Positions 1 to 7,798 of a stretch of DNA of 19,780 nucleotides are shown piece by piece; the stretch's first letter is position 1, and every line of letters starts with the position of its first letter. Below the pieces are notes generated by a model. The model was not told where the DNA came from, made no database searches, and was given only the letters and a program-made list of their open reading frames with translations. This DNA is from Micrococcaceae bacterium (GTDB lineage: Bacteria; Actinomycetota; Actinomycetes; Actinomycetales; Micrococcaceae). Both the position numbers and the translations under genes were made by a program. The stretch covers positions 1-19,780 of the forward strand of contig DNHA01000296.1 of assembly GCA_003486025.1 (NCBI GenBank), written 5' to 3'.

Positions 1-1988
1 TTGACCGTGAGTTTGGTTGGTTTGGACAGCTTGCCATCCTTGTCAACAACAACTGCCTCTACCGAAGCATCTGTCGATGGGGCTGCAATACTGAATTCGC
101 CGGTGCCATTGGCCGAAACCGGCGCGACCTGCGTGCCAGCAAGTGGCATCGTGCTTGCTGCCCAGGCAGTATCCGAGGACTGCTTTGGATCGGCGCCACG
201 CACCATACGCACGCTGCTGGTCACTGGAGCATCGGCTTCCACGACCACTGAATACGCTCCAGCATCCAACCCGTTGAGGCTGATGATGCTCGTTGCGTCG
301 GAGGAGACCGCGAGGTTAGAACCCAGGTCTGCGGCAACTTCACCGTCGGCGCCGAGGATTTTCACCTTGAAACCTGCGCCTTGTGAACCGGTGGCCGAAA
401 CGTGCAGTTGCGGAACAAGTTTCTTATCCCCTTTGCTCAGCTTGTCTCGGTCATTCTTGCTGCCAATCCAAACGCCGGGAATCACCTGGGTATTGGAGGC
501 CGAGGCATTGGCAGCGACCAAGTCCACGCCAGCCGGAGTCAAACCACGCAAGGCGGCTTGTTGGACCGACGCGGTGATCTTTCCGCCCAAGCTCGTGATA
601 TCTGCGGAAACCGAATCCAGGTTCTGGGCGTATCCGCCTAGCACTAGGGCCCGCGAAGCACCCGGAGCGAGCACCACATTTTGCAAGGTGGAGGTATCTA
701 TCAGGCCCTCTGGGCCACGCAAATCTACGGAGACCTGAGCCGTCGTATGCGTCGGGTTCGACAGGTGCAAGACGCTGGTTGCCCCGGTCAGTGTCTGCAG
801 GCCGGTGAAGCGCCAATTGGAGGCTGGCGCTTGGCAGGTGGATGCCGCAAGACCGGCCAGGTCTCCGTCTTGAGCGAGGAAGCTACGCATGGCGCTGCCC
901 CACGACGGCAGTTCACCCAGTGGCTGCAGTGCGAATACCTGCGCCTTGTCTCGGCCATTGGAAGTATCCACTGTGCCGATACGACCGGTCAGTCCTTGTT
1001 CGTCAGCTCCCAAGGATTTGCTGGCTTCAGCTTCGGCGATCCGCTGCGTCAGCTTCCTTGCATCTGAACTTCCGAGGTCACTGAGCGTGGCTCCAGGAAT
1101 TCGCTTGCCCAAATCAGAAATCATGGCCGCGCGGATATTGCTTGAAATTTTCTTCGCACCGGCAGCAAATTGCGGATCGGTGCCGTCGACACCCTTCAAC
1201 AGCTGAGGTGTGGCGGCACAAACTGCTTGGGCATCTCCGGCCGGGAGGCTGGTTACCGCCGCAGGCAGTGCAGTTTGAGCTGGTTGCGGAGCAAGAACCG
1301 AACCGGCAGCGACTACTGCGCCGGCAGCTACGACGGCTGCCACTCCAAGCAAAACGGCACCGGTACGGCGGCGCACCACAGCGGTTTCTTGGTCCTTGCG
1401 TGCAGCCTTGGTGGCTTGGGCTAACTTCCGGCGCCGCCGGTTCGCCGTCGCGTCCACGGCATCCGTCGCGGTCGGTTCCTCCGCGTTGGCTATCGCACCA
1501 GTAGCCACCGGTACAGGCTCAGCCTGATGTTCCTCGGCAGCTTCCGGCTTAGCAGCCCCGGTGGCCATCGCATCGGTCTTGGGCCGGTTTCTGTTCCGGT
1601 CTTTGGCCTCGGCCTTGGCGGTGGCCCTGGCTTCAGCCGCAGCTTTGGCGTCAGCTTTGGCCGAGGCCTTGGCAGCGGCCTTGGCCTCCGCAGCAGCTTC
1701 CTTCTCAGCCTTGGCCTCGGCACGCAGATCCGATTTGCTCTTCGCACGGCCATCCGCTCCAGCGGGTTCTTCAGCTGCAGAAGCCGGCGGTGTGCGGGTG
1801 GCTGCTGGTTGTGGCGCCGGGGTCCCAGGCACCGAAACGGAGCCTGTTCCTGGCTTGGCGTCTTCGGGCTTTACCGTTTTGCCAGCCGAGGAAGTGCCCG
1901 GCTCCGATTCCGGTTTGGCAGCATGGGAGCCATGAGGTGCAGGCTGGTTTGCAGCATCATCGGCAGCCGGTGTCTTCTCGTCACTCAC
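1..1988 (-). CDS. DUF5719 family membrane-anchored protein (3' end beyond the window)
   Basis: The open frame starts at a GTG at 1988 and stays open to the left edge, giving 662 visible residues. The GTG shares one base with the TAG stop of the upstream glycosyltransferase (TAGTG), and a GGAG lies about 8 bases upstream, so this start is well supported. Layout: a hydrophilic Pro/Ala/Glu-rich cytoplasmic region (1-205) with an Ala/Lys/Glu-rich stretch at 88-129, an Arg cluster (RRR at 206-208), one membrane helix (about 209-230), then a long Ala/Ser/Thr/Gly-rich beta-type extracytoplasmic domain. This is the usual shape and place of DUF5719 proteins, found in actinobacteria next to WhiB and GT2 genes. 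The function is not known to me. The coupling suggests work with the GT2 membrane protein at the cell surface. The family call is from recognition of sequence and context, not a search. Confidence 0.75.
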   Translation of the reverse strand, partial: MSDEKTPAADDAANQPAPHGSHAAKPESEPGTSSAGKTVKPEDAKPGTGSVSVPGTPAPQPAATRTPPASAAEEPAGADGRAKSKSDLRAEAKAEKEAAAEAKAAAKASAKADAKAAAEARATAKAEAKDRNRNRPKTDAMATGAAKPEAAEEHQAEPVPVATGAIANAEEPTATDAVDATANRRRRKLAQATKAARKDQETAVVRRRTGAVLLGVAAVVAAGAVVAAGSVLAPQPAQTALPAAVTSLPAGDAQAVCAATPQLLKGVDGTDPQFAAGAKKISSNIRAAMISDLGKRIPGATLSDLGSSDARKLTQRIAEAEASKSLGADEQGLTGRIGTVDTSNGRDKAQVFALQPLGELPSWGSAMRSFLAQDGDLAGLAASTCQAPASNWRFTGLQTLTGATSVLHLSNPTHTTAQVSVDLRGPEGLIDTSTLQNVVLAPGASRALVLGGYAQNLDSVSADITSLGGKITASVQQAALRGLTPAGVDLVAANASASNTQVIPGVWIGSKNDRDKLSKGDKKLVPQLHVSATGSQGAGFKVKILGADGEVAADLGSNLAVSSDATSIISLNGLDAGAYSVVVEADAPVTSSVRMVRGADPKQSSDTAWAASTMPLAGTQVAPVSANGTGEFSIAAPSTDASVEAVVVDKDGKLSKPTKLTV
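1602..1727 (-). repeat. Ala/Lys/Glu low-complexity coding segment in the DUF5719 protein
   Basis: Codons for residues 88-129 encode almost only Ala, Lys and Glu, with a few Asp, Ser, Arg and Thr. The runs resemble AEAKA and AAAKA units, so the DNA is an imperfect GCC/AAG/GAG-type repeat. Such a stretch would form a long, charged, probably solvent-exposed or coiled-coil helix on the cytoplasmic side. Repeats of this kind often change length between strains. Confidence 0.75.
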
Positions 1989-4900
1989 TACTTTTTCTCC
2001 TGCTCGGTGTCGGTGTCCGAAATACGGTCACCGAGCTTCGGGGTCAAGTTTTCTCGGATCTCATGATCCCGTTCGCGTGCTTCGCGGCGGCTCAACGGTG
2101 TGGAGCTGGTTGCTGGTTCCCTCGCTAGCTCAACATCTGCGGCGTCTGCGGGCTGCTCTGCAAGCAGCTGGTCATCGTCCGCCGGTTCTTCGGCGGCACG
2201 GAAACGATACTCGGTGTTGCGGTAGCTCGCCAGACGGCGGGTACTTGGTACCGGTATCGCCAGCAAGACGGCAATTAGCAGCACTAATCCGCCAAGGATC
2301 AGCAGCGGCAGAGCCAGGGGTTCGTTGTGGGACAGGGTCAGTTTTCCACCCTCGGCTGGGATCTCGTAGGCCTGAGCCCAGCGGGAATCCGAGTCCTGCG
2401 GGTAAGGGACCGAACGCAGCGGCGTACCATCGATACTCGCTCGTAATTTAGGATCTTGAGCGGTGGACAAGACCAATGTCCGGGCAGCGTCCGCCGCGGG
2501 GATTTCAAGATTCTGAATCTTGCCGCGCTGTGTTGGCACTACCTGAACCCGGTCAGATTCATCGATCAAGCGAGCGAAACCAGCTCCGGAATTTTGAGCC
2601 GAACCCTGGTAATCAACTCGCCATAGCCAGCCATTGTCGGTCTGGCCTACGGCGGCTAAACCGGTCGCAGCATCCAGTACTCGGACGCTAGCGGAAACGG
2701 ATTCTCCGGTTTCGTTGAGCACCACAAATCCCACTCCCAGATCGCGCAATGCCTCACGTGAGTCCAAAGCAGATTCTGAGAGCAGCATAGCCACGGCTTC
2801 GCGCTGCAGGTTGCTGGTGACCGACTGCTCATTACGTGCTGGATTCAGCAGCGAACCGGTCAGCGCAGCTACCTGCGAGGAACGGGACATGGAGTCCAGG
2901 GTTTCCCCGGATCCCGAGAGCAGCACACTATCGATTTCCCCCGAGGAGCGAGGAGTGAGCACCAAGGTACGCTCTGCGGTATCCGAGCGTCCCGCGTCCG
3001 CAGCCGTGGCAGGAATCGTGCGTTCCTGTGAAGCGGCGACTTGTTGCTGGGCAGTCAGCGCGGTCAACTCGCCATCCGGATTTTGCGAATTCAATTGCGC
3101 AGCTAGACCCACCGAACCGGCGGCCAGCAAACTCACAACGCTCAATGCGCTCATCAGGCTCAGCACACCGCGGTTAGCCGGACGGCGCAGGGCGCGAGGC
3201 TGATTTTCATGTCGCAGAGCCGCTAGCGCGTTGGCCGCGGCGGCAAGCATCGCGAAGATCGCGAAGGAAACAAATGGTGCGGTGTACGCGCTGACGGTAG
3301 TGGATGAGTCCAATGAGACCGGGATGAACGCAATCCCCCAGCCCGCAACCAAGGACAACGCGGCCGCCCAGATAAGTTTGCGCGAGTTACGGCGCATGGT
3401 GGCATCGAGGCTGAAAGCAGATCCAAGTGCACCCAAGACCGCCAAGATTACCAGCGGTGCACCAACCAGAAGCGCAGCGACCAAGGCCCATGGACCGGAC
3501 GGCAGGAATCCCCAACCCAACGGGCTGAGCATCGAGTCAAAGGCTTCGGGGAAACCGAGAACCATCTGCCACAACGGTGCCGGGTCAAATGCCAATGGCG
3601 CTCCGGGTTCGGTGAACAGCAGCCGCGGATTTCCCAACGCTTCGAAGAGCAACGGCAGGTTCCACACCACTGCCGGCAGCGGAATCCACCACAGGGTGCG
3701 TGAGCGGCGTGGAGCGGAAATTGCCAGAATGTAAACGAGCACCAAAAGCGTAAGGAAGAACGGCATTGATCCGGTCGAGATAACCCACATGATCAATGCT
3801 GCGCAAGCCGAAGCGGTCCACGCGGACGTTTTACGCTGTCCGGCAGTTGCGGCGGGCTTGCCTTCGGGAAGTACCTGGGCGTTGAGCGCACGAAGCACAG
3901 CCAGGAAGAACAATGGCAGCATCACGTGGATTAAAACCGATCCCACGCGGCCCGAGGCCAGCGCCGAGAACAGCGCTGGCTGCAGGGCCCAGATCACGGC
4001 TGCAAAGAAACGTACGGCTCGTGAACGGCTCACGACCCCTACACCCCACCAGGCGCTCAGCGCAGCCAGCGGCATGGCTGCAATAAACAAGATCACGAGT
4101 GCTTGATTGGCGTGGTTGAAGCTCACGACAGAAAGCAACCAATAAACAATGTCGGTGTTATCCGGTGCCGCGCTTAAGCCGGTGCCCACATTCTGCCACC
4201 AGGATGTGGCGTTGGCGCCGATCTCACCCAGTGAGCGCGATAGCGGGCGCATGGCGCCACCACTGAGTGCGCTGGCGCCGATCACCGTGCGCCAAGCTAT
4301 CAGCGAGGTTGCGGTAGTGACCAGCAAGGCAAGAATAAGTGAAAGCACCGCGGTGGTTCGCGGCGGGCGGGCTATGCGAACGAAGTCCGAGAAGTTCTCG
4401 CCACTGGGTTCGACCATGCCCTCGGCCCCGGAGCCATCACCAAATACCTGTGAGTCGTCTTGACCGCTTGAAATGTTGCGGCGGTATTCGCGGACCTCAT
4501 TATTTGAGGTCATCAGCTTGCGCACCTGACGGCGCGGAACCTGGCGAGTTTCCTTGACCTGGCGCCGCGACGCGCCCAACTTCACCGGAGAGAACAAGCC
4601 TTTAAGCGTGGCTGCTAAATGGCTGAATCCATGTCCCGGGTCTTTGGCAAGCAAAGCCAGCAGGAAATGGCCAATGCCGCCAAAGAGAATCCCCAACCAG
4701 ATAAATGGCAGCCCGAGCGGAGAGGCGAACTTAAGACGCTGGAACACCTCGGCACGGCGTGCCTCACCTGGTCCGGCCAATGAATCGACAACATCAACCT
4801 GATGATAAATTTTTGCCGCTGGAACCACGACGACGCGGTGTCCAGCAAGCCGGTTCCGCCAGCACAGATCTACATCATCGCCGCGGCCAGGAAGCGCCGG

Positions 4901-5566
4901 GTCAAAACCACCGAGTTCTTCGAAAACCTCGCGGCGAATGAACATTCCTGCCGAGGACACCGCGAAGTAGTCGCTGCGCCCGTCGTACTGGCCTTGATCG
5001 ACCTCGTCCATGTCGATCATCGTCAGGCGTTGTGCCTTGCGGTCGACGCTGAGTCCAACCTCGGCCAAGCGGCGCGGGTTGTCGATGTCTAGAATCTTGC
5101 AACCAGCAATACTTACCGATTCGGAGGCTTCAACCGTGCGCGTGAGGTGTTCCAGCGCATCGGGAGCCGGCATCGAATCATCGTGGATAATCCATATCCA
5201 CTCATCGCGGTCGGTGCGTGCTTCGGGCAGTGCATCCACTGCTTCCTGAACCGAAAGTCCCAATGATCCGGCGGGAGCCGAAAGCAAAGTGGCATTAGAA
5301 GGAAGATTTGCTTTTAATACCTGATGTGACGCGTCTTGTGAAGACGCATCCACCCCGAAGTACCGTTCAATCGGCCGCGACTGATTTCTCAGGGCAGCTA
5401 AAGTTCGTGGTAAAAAGTCAGCGCCATCGTGCGCAGCAACGATGGCGGTGACATGAATTGGCGGTCGAATTAGATTGCTCGTTTCCGTAGTCGGCGGCGT
5501 TCGCGCTCGGAGAGCCCTCCCCAGATGCCAAAGCGCTCGTCGTTGCTCAACGCGTATTCCAGACAT
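1988..5566 (-). CDS. Large glycosyltransferase family 2 membrane protein
   Basis: From the ATG at 5566 the product has 1192 residues. The GT2 catalytic domain covers about 37-260: a VTAIVAAHDG nucleotide-binding strand, the metal-binding HDDS at 128-131, and GRGDDVDLCWR at 227-237 with the likely catalytic acidic residues. A helix pair at about 286-307 follows, a basic/acidic linker (330-400), then a polytopic region of roughly ten helices (405-822), a long extracytoplasmic domain (about 823-1085), a last helix (1086-1105) and an acidic tail. This fits the large actinobacterial GT2 proteins that likely use nucleotide- or lipid-linked sugars for envelope glycans; the substrate is unknown. The ATG at 5566 lies 97 bases inside whiB and has no visible ribosome site. 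An ATT at 5470, overlapping the whiB stop as TAATT, would give a more usual N-terminus. The stop overlaps the next gene. Confidence 0.85.
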   Translation of the reverse strand: MSGIRVEQRRALWHLGRALRARTPPTTETSNLIRPPIHVTAIVAAHDGADFLPRTLAALRNQSRPIERYFGVDASSQDASHQVLKANLPSNATLLSAPAGSLGLSVQEAVDALPEARTDRDEWIWIIHDDSMPAPDALEHLTRTVEASESVSIAGCKILDIDNPRRLAEVGLSVDRKAQRLTMIDMDEVDQGQYDGRSDYFAVSSAGMFIRREVFEELGGFDPALPGRGDDVDLCWRNRLAGHRVVVVPAAKIYHQVDVVDSLAGPGEARRAEVFQRLKFASPLGLPFIWLGILFGGIGHFLLALLAKDPGHGFSHLAATLKGLFSPVKLGASRRQVKETRQVPRRQVRKLMTSNNEVREYRRNISSGQDDSQVFGDGSGAEGMVEPSGENFSDFVRIARPPRTTAVLSLILALLVTTATSLIAWRTVIGASALSGGAMRPLSRSLGEIGANATSWWQNVGTGLSAAPDNTDIVYWLLSVVSFNHANQALVILFIAAMPLAALSAWWGVGVVSRSRAVRFFAAVIWALQPALFSALASGRVGSVLIHVMLPLFFLAVLRALNAQVLPEGKPAATAGQRKTSAWTASACAALIMWVISTGSMPFFLTLLVLVYILAISAPRRSRTLWWIPLPAVVWNLPLLFEALGNPRLLFTEPGAPLAFDPAPLWQMVLGFPEAFDSMLSPLGWGFLPSGPWALVAALLVGAPLVILAVLGALGSAFSLDATMRRNSRKLIWAAALSLVAGWGIAFIPVSLDSSTTVSAYTAPFVSFAIFAMLAAAANALAALRHENQPRALRRPANRGVLSLMSALSVVSLLAAGSVGLAAQLNSQNPDGELTALTAQQQVAASQERTIPATAADAGRSDTAERTLVLTPRSSGEIDSVLLSGSGETLDSMSRSSQVAALTGSLLNPARNEQSVTSNLQREAVAMLLSESALDSREALRDLGVGFVVLNETGESVSASVRVLDAATGLAAVGQTDNGWLWRVDYQGSAQNSGAGFARLIDESDRVQVVPTQRGKIQNLEIPAADAARTLVLSTAQDPKLRASIDGTPLRSVPYPQDSDSRWAQAYEIPAEGGKLTLSHNEPLALPLLILGGLVLLIAVLLAIPVPSTRRLASYRNTEYRFRAAEEPADDDQLLAEQPADAADVELAREPATSSTPLSRREARERDHEIRENLTPKLGDRISDTDTEQEKK

Positions 5567-6033
5567 TCTGAACGTACAACACAGGCCCCGCAGACACGCT
5601 TAGCGTCACGGGTCGAACCGCCCTTTTCTGGGAAAAATGCTTCGGGGTCAGTTTGTGCACACAGGGCACGGGCCTGCCAACCCAGCTCACCTTCGTCAAC
5701 TTCTCCGCCGACGCCGAGCCATACCGCCTTGATGCTTTCGCGGACCTGCTCGTCTTCATCAAGTTCAGGAGCCCACGAACCGGCACTCGAGCCGCTGTCA
5801 GTCTCTGCCGGCGCATGCTCGCGGAGGAAATCCTCTGCAGCGGTCTCCAAATCTGTGGCTACCGCTACCCGTGCGGATTCCCCAGCTTGTGGATCGACAA
5901 ACCAATCCGACGGTGCACCCTCAACCCCGTATTGGGCGGATGCTACTGCCGATGTCGAAAAATCGGAGTACCTCTGCTCCAGCTTCGTCATGGTGATGTT
6001 GACCTTTCGCTTGGTTTGAGAAGATCGAGCCAT
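5470..6033 (-). CDS. WhiB-family Fe-S transcriptional regulator, probably WhiB2/WhmD-like
   Basis: A 187-residue protein from the ATG at 6033, which has GGGAG 5 bases upstream; a TTG directly before it (6036) is less likely. The C-terminal half is a clear Wbl domain: four cysteines in the pattern C..CxxCxxxxxC (residues 125, 148, 151, 157) for a [4Fe-4S] cluster, the GIWGG turn (169-173), and a basic tail (SERERRRLRKR) for DNA contact. About 120 acidic, low-complexity residues precede it, so the protein is longer than the usual 80-130. A second ATG at 5991 would trim 14 residues. The regulator heads the coupled chain with the GT2 and DUF5719 genes. WhiB2-class proteins control septation and cell division in mycobacteria and streptomycetes; assignment to that class rests on context and domain look, so no symbol is given. 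Confidence 0.93.
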   Translation of the reverse strand: MARSSQTKRKVNITMTKLEQRYSDFSTSAVASAQYGVEGAPSDWFVDPQAGESARVAVATDLETAAEDFLREHAPAETDSGSSAGSWAPELDEDEQVRESIKAVWLGVGGEVDEGELGWQARALCAQTDPEAFFPEKGGSTRDAKRVCGACVVRSECLEYALSNDERFGIWGGLSERERRRLRKRAI

Positions 6034-6109
6034 CAATGCTCCCGATCCATACGTCTCTCTTTATTCCATCGAAGTAGTGAAATGATGGACGAGCCGAACT
6101 CACCATCTA

Positions 6110-6139
6110 ATTACAGCCGTGTAACTCGGTCATAGTCAA
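6110..6139 (-). promoter_or_regulatory. Candidate whiB promoter
   Basis: On the minus strand TTGACT (6139-6134) and TGTAAT (6115-6110) are separated by 18 bases. This is a good SigA-type pair and would start transcription near 6103, leaving a leader of about 70 bases before the whiB ATG. The rest of the 241-base gap up to 6274 serves the divergent TIGR03089 gene, where a TAAATT (6259-6264) is a possible -10. No operator-like palindrome stood out. Confidence 0.45.
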
Positions 6140-6274
6140 GCGGGGAGGTTATTCTATGGAGGGTTCACAGCAAACTCCCGGCACAACACGCCACGAAAAG
6201 ACACCAACGAATCCGGCGAGTCGCAACTTCCGCGAATTGTCGGTGAATTCTCAGTAAATAAATTAAGGTGGAAA

Positions 6275-7003
6275 ATGCCGTTCAACTCCGCTACCGGAAC
6301 CTTCGCTGAAGGCTTACTAGCCCCGCGCCGCTCAGACGCCACACCGTGGCTCACCTGGTACTCACAGTCCGGGGAGCGAATCGAGCTCTCGGGCAAGGTC
6401 TTTGACAATTGGGTGGCCAAAAGTGCGAACCTACTAGTCGAATGCTTCGATCTTGAAGAAGAGTCTCGCGTCGTTCTGGATTTGCCGTCTCATTGGAAAT
6501 CACTGGTGCTCGGCCTAGCCGCATTGCATCATGGGGCGACGCTCCTGGATGCTGACGATGTTCAGGCTGTTGACGCCTCCTTGTGGATCACCCAAGACCC
6601 CAAGGATCCGCGCATTCCCGGGTCCTCGGAGATTCTTGCGGTTAATCCAGCCGCCATGGCGCTGTCATTTGGCGCCGAGTTAGGACCGGTCGCCGAGGAT
6701 TACAACGCAAATGTGCGCACTTACGGGGACCAGTTCTACCCCTCCGCCGTATCGGGGGAAACTATCGCGTTGCGCAACAGCGCAGGCAACGCCCTGTCCC
6801 TAGCCGAGCTTTTTGCCCCGGAAGCTGGCGCTTTGGGCAATATCTTGGTCCACGCCGATATTCCGGTATTGCAGCTATTGCCCTTTGCGGTCGCCCAATG
6901 GAAGGCCGGGGACTCCATCGTGCTTGTGGAAGCGCAGATGGAAGTCAGCGACAGGCTTCGGCAAGGCGAGAAGATCAGCCATGACTACGCACCTGCTGCT
7001 TAG
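6275..7003 (+). CDS. TIGR03089 family protein (acyl-CoA-synthetase-like N-terminal relative)
   Basis: A 242-residue soluble protein starting at ATG 6275, with AAGGTGG just upstream. Features seen are the early TWY..SGERIELSG segment (about 27-40), DNWVAKSANLL (44-54) and LPSHWKS (70-76), followed by an Ala/Leu-rich fold. These are the hallmarks I associate with TIGR03089, an actinobacterial family resembling the N-terminal part of AMP-forming acyl-CoA synthetases but lacking the AMP-binding signature and the C-terminal half. I see no such signature here, so adenylation activity is doubtful. The biochemical role is unknown. The family often sits beside LCP, WhiB and GtrA genes. Its stop (TAG, 7001-7003) overlaps the stop of the convergent gtrA-like gene. 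Confidence 0.8.
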   Translation: MPFNSATGTFAEGLLAPRRSDATPWLTWYSQSGERIELSGKVFDNWVAKSANLLVECFDLEEESRVVLDLPSHWKSLVLGLAALHHGATLLDADDVQAVDASLWITQDPKDPRIPGSSEILAVNPAAMALSFGAELGPVAEDYNANVRTYGDQFYPSAVSGETIALRNSAGNALSLAELFAPEAGALGNILVHADIPVLQLLPFAVAQWKAGDSIVLVEAQMEVSDRLRQGEKISHDYAPAA

Positions 7004-7557
7004 CCCTTGACGGTAGGAATGGTGCCGGTATCCGGAGTTACGCTCTGGGTATCGGCACCGTTTTCGCTCAGGGTCAGCAGTTCATGGTCGTGGGCGAATT
7101 CTGCCTCCTGATCCATCTCTGCACCGAAGACCCAGAAACGGTAGGCGAAGAATCGGAAGATGGTTCCCAACACCAGGCCAACCACGGAACCGGCAATGAA
7201 GACACTGGTCGGATCCGTCATATCCAGGACGTATTTGGTGAACCAAACGCAGGCTGCGGCGATGCCCAATCCGATGGCATTCATAATCAGGAACATCACC
7301 AGTTCACGGGCCACATTGGCTTGCCGGCGATGACGGAAAGTCCAATAGCGGTTGGCCACCCAGGAGAACAACGTCGCCACGATGCCAGCAATGATCTTCG
7401 CTTTGACCTGTGAATCGCTCATGGGCCCATGAAGCAACCAGACGTAAATTCCAGAGTCAATGATGAACGCGATTCCGCCGACAACGCCGAACTTTGCCAC
7501 TTCGCGCCACAGCATCGAAATCAGTCCGGTTAGTTTTTGTGTAATGCGCTCGAACAT
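7000..7557 (-). CDS. GtrA-like polytopic membrane protein
   Basis: A 185-residue protein from ATG 7557, with a strong GGAGG 3 bases upstream. Four membrane helices are visible (about 21-43, 52-72, 86-108, 117-142), with the GtrA family marks KFGVVGG (22-28), NRYWTFR (69-75) and RFFAYRFWVF (135-144). A soluble tail of about 40 acidic, polar residues follows. GtrA proteins are thought to help move or present polyprenyl-phosphate-linked sugars for surface polysaccharide decoration; in mycobacteria a GtrA member takes part in arabinogalactan assembly. Here the partner is likely one of the nearby envelope glycosylation genes. The gene stands alone on its strand between two plus-strand genes. Confidence 0.92.
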   Translation of the reverse strand: MFERITQKLTGLISMLWREVAKFGVVGGIAFIIDSGIYVWLLHGPMSDSQVKAKIIAGIVATLFSWVANRYWTFRHRRQANVARELVMFLIMNAIGLGIAAACVWFTKYVLDMTDPTSVFIAGSVVGLVLGTIFRFFAYRFWVFGAEMDQEAEFAHDHELLTLSENGADTQSVTPDTGTIPTVKG

Positions 7558-7798
7558 TTTCCTCCAGACAAATCAACGTGGTTCTCGTGTCCATGCAGGC
7601 ATCGACACGACCACAAGATCGTCAGAATCTTGGGAAGTTCAGTTCCCTAGGTCAGTGGTTTGGTGGTGCCCTATAACGCCATGGCGCAGGAACACTAGCT
7701 ACCTATTTTATCCGCATTTCCTGGCAAAACCCCGGATTTCGTGAGTAATCAGTCAGCGCGAAGACGGGAAGCTGGAACTCTTTCGCTAACCTAGGAGA
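7558..7798. other. Divergent intergenic region between gtrA-like gene and purK
   Basis: This 241-base gap carries the upstream regions of both flanking genes. I see no gene and no RNA structure. A weak imperfect palindrome lies at 7629-7650, with outer arms CTTGGGAA and TTCCCTAG (one mismatched pair). A TATAAC at 7672-7677 could be another -10 for purK, but no matching -35 is clear. No purine-type riboswitch fold was recognised. Confidence 0.5.
7787..7792 (+). promoter_or_regulatory. Candidate -10 element for leaderless purK transcript
   Basis: TAACCT fits the actinobacterial TANNNT -10 pattern and ends 6 bases before the purK GTG, so transcription would start at or next to the start codon. 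The AGGAG right before the GTG has only one base of spacing and could not work as a ribosome site. No convincing -35 is visible, which is common for such promoters. Confidence 0.4.

Noticed and set aside
1..738. Plus-strand open frame of 245 codons
   Set aside because: It is antisense to the DUF5719 gene, has no ribosome site or recognisable fold, and its open state follows from GC-rich codon use on the other strand.
7558..7798. Purine riboswitch upstream of purK
   Set aside because: I could not find the three-way-junction pattern, and the likely transcript start lies at the GTG, leaving no leader.
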